From Candidatus Hydrothermota bacterium (lineage in GTDB: Bacteria; Hydrothermota; Hydrothermia; UBA1063): a DNA stretch of 5,384 nucleotides. Both the position numbers and the translations under genes were made by a program. The notes below the pieces were generated by a model that made no database searches, had not been told where the DNA came from, and worked only from the letters and a program-made list of their open reading frames with translations. The DNA is taken from positions 1-5,384 of the forward strand of contig QNDO01000110.1 of assembly GCA_003644895.1 (NCBI GenBank). The letters run 5' to 3'. Positions 4,246 through 5,384 of this stretch are shown piece by piece (positions within the stretch are counted from its first letter, which is position 1; each line of letters opens with the position of its first letter).

Positions 4246-5384
4246 ATTGATAATGCCAATCTGGCCAGTATAGCCAGGATAGTGGCAACCAGTGTATTGA
4301 GAAGAAAAGATATCCCGGCTATCTTCAGATTGAACTCTCTCCATATAATTCCTAGAGTTGAAATACAGGGGACATAGAAAGTAATGAATATTAGAAATAC
4401 AAAAATTTGGTTAGAACTCAATACTTGATTCACAGCCTCCACAGGAACTCCAAGGGCCTGCACCATCATCACAAGTGTTAATTCCTTTCTAAGGATACCA
4501 AAAATAAGCGTAACCCCCAACCTCTCATCCAGTCCCATTAGACCGTGAGTGAGGGGTTTTAAAATATAATTAAAAGCATTGTCAATGTGAAAATATTGCA
4601 GCGTCGCGAGTACCACACTTCCTATAATAAGTATGGGCCAAGCGAAGAGTATGAAATCCTTTACATGAAGCCAGGTCTTTTGAAAGGTAATTTTGGCTGA
4701 TGGTAACTTATATGTGGGAATTTCGAGAATCAATCCGGGAGATTCTGCTTTATAAAACTTTGAAATAATCGCAGAAATTATCGCTATAACAAAAATATTA
4801 ACTATAAATATTGACAGGCCTACAAAAGGACCAAGAAATAAAGTACTCAATGCAAGGATAATGGTAATCCTGGCTGAACAAGGAACAAAGGGAATTAAAA
4901 GAGTGGTGACAAGTCTGTCTCTTTGAGATTCAATGACCTTGGTAGCAGTGACAGAAGGTACATTACAACCGTATCCCAGTATAAGTGGAATAACACTTTT
5001 ACCATGAAGACCGATTTTATGCATGAATGAATCTACAAGAAAGGCGACTCGTGGCAAATATCCTATATCCTCGAGAAAAGAAAGTACAAAAATTAAGGGG
5101 ATAAAATATGGCAATACAATACCCAGACCACCTCCAATTCCATCTATGAGCCCTCCCACAATATGACCAAGGAGAGTTTTTCCAAAAGATTCAGGTATTA
5201 GCCCTGTAATATAATCTACAGGATACGAAAATATGTCATCGAGGAAAGCACCTACTTTGAATACCAGAAAAAACAAAACCAAGAATACAAGTGTCAGGAA
5301 AAAATATCCTAAAACAGGATGAAGTAGAATATCATCCAGTTTATATTCCAGCTCTTTTCTTCTCCCCCTCTTAACCTGTGCTAC
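4242..5384 (-). CDS. feoB: Ferrous iron transport protein B, C-terminal membrane part (cut by right edge)
   Basis: The reading frame is open to the right edge, so 380 C-terminal residues are visible and the N-terminal GTPase domain is expected beyond base 5384. FeoB imports Fe(II) across the inner membrane, with its G domain controlling the pore. Numbering from the first visible residue: the linker KLDDILLHPVLGYF (16-29) is the usual junction into the first membrane helix (about 26-44). Then come helices near 88-104 with SFLEDIGYLPRVAFLVD (102-118) and the Gate core GLHGKSVIPLILGYGCNVP (125-143) with Cys140. Next are the RDRL (155-158) and PFVPCSAR (165-172, Cys169) motifs and EIPTYKLP (221-228). 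FGILRKEL (295-302) and FYVPCISTLG (336-345, Cys340) follow, then a last hydrophobic helix. Two 'Gate' halves and the FeoB_C region are thus present and undamaged. A TTG inside the frame at 5282 is not a start, because the FeoB homology runs through it. The gene converges on the dikinase regulator and shares 4 bases with it. No feoA is visible. Confidence 0.95.
   Translation of the reverse strand, partial: VAQVKRGRRKELEYKLDDILLHPVLGYFFLTLVFLVLFFLVFKVGAFLDDIFSYPVDYITGLIPESFGKTLLGHIVGGLIDGIGGGLGIVLPYFIPLIFVLSFLEDIGYLPRVAFLVDSFMHKIGLHGKSVIPLILGYGCNVPSVTATKVIESQRDRLVTTLLIPFVPCSARITIILALSTLFLGPFVGLSIFIVNIFVIAIISAIISKFYKAESPGLILEIPTYKLPSAKITFQKTWLHVKDFILFAWPILIIGSVVLATLQYFHIDNAFNYILKPLTHGLMGLDERLGVTLIFGILRKELTLVMMVQALGVPVEAVNQVLSSNQIFVFLIFITFYVPCISTLGIIWREFNLKIAGISFLLNTLVATILAILARLALSI
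4254..4287 (+). other. Imperfect hairpin just past the dikinase-regulator stop
   Basis: TGCCA (4254-4258) pairs with TGGCA (4283-4287), and inside it CTGGC (4261-4265) pairs with GCCAG (4273-4277), with bulges between the two stems. It begins 9 bases after the plus-strand stop and lies in the last codons of feoB. No T-run follows on either strand, so it is not a standard intrinsic terminator. It could mark a 3' end stabilised against exonucleases, or be chance. Confidence 0.2.

Noticed and set aside
5280..5282. TTG as the start of a 346-residue iron transporter.
   Set aside because: The frame stays open to the window edge, and the residues before it (KLDDILLHPVLGYF) are recognisable FeoB sequence, so the gene is cut by the edge rather than starting here.
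1..5384. CRISPR arrays, transposons, phage or defence genes, riboswitches.
   Set aside because: No regularly spaced repeats, transposase-like frames, terminal inverted repeats or long structured leaders were seen; all longer stretches are explained by core genes.

Overview
The window is ordinary bacterial chromosome. It is AT-rich, densely packed, and has strong AGGAGG ribosome-binding sites and close-to-consensus sigma70-type promoters. It holds six protein genes (two cut by the window edges) and one tRNA gene. There are no insertion sequences, CRISPR arrays, phage genes or long gene-free stretches. The Lys/Ile-rich proteins, a PolA of Taq-like length with a decayed proofreading domain, and a PPDK-regulator of the 'SRTSKTP' class would fit a deep-branching, perhaps thermophilic anaerobic lineage such as a WOR-3/Hydrothermae-like candidate phylum. 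That placement is a guess; no 16S or other decisive marker is present.

Layout. On the minus strand at the left (1-434) lie two small envelope proteins in one operon. The upstream one is a 91-residue coiled-coil lipoprotein. The downstream one is a secreted protein cut by the left edge. The two share an aligned EECK motif at residues 35-38 and look like diverged paralogs. Their promoter (TTGACA-17-TATAAA) stands back to back with a promoter for polA, with only 4 bp between the two -35 boxes. polA (530-3025, plus) encodes a full-length DNA polymerase I. Its best promoter puts the transcription start on or next to the ATG, so the mRNA is predicted to be leaderless.

A perfect consensus promoter (TTGACA-17-TATAAT) overlaps the polA stop codon and drives rpsT (ribosomal protein bS20). 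The last 10 bases of rpsT are also the first 10 bases of tRNA-Val(UAC). The gene for a pyruvate, phosphate dikinase regulatory protein begins 11 bases after the tRNA, at a TTG codon with no visible Shine-Dalgarno sequence. On the minus strand at the right, feoB (ferrous iron transporter, C-terminal membrane part) converges on this gene, and the two stop codons overlap in a shared TTAA.

The most interesting material lies in the joints between genes. These are the predicted leaderless polA, a possible anti-Shine-Dalgarno hairpin that only polA read-through RNA would carry, the rpsT/tRNA overlap that sets tRNA maturation against an intact rpsT message, and an SD-less gene directly behind a tRNA. 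I see no evidence of an entirely new multi-gene system. The least characterised genes are the left-hand lipoprotein pair.
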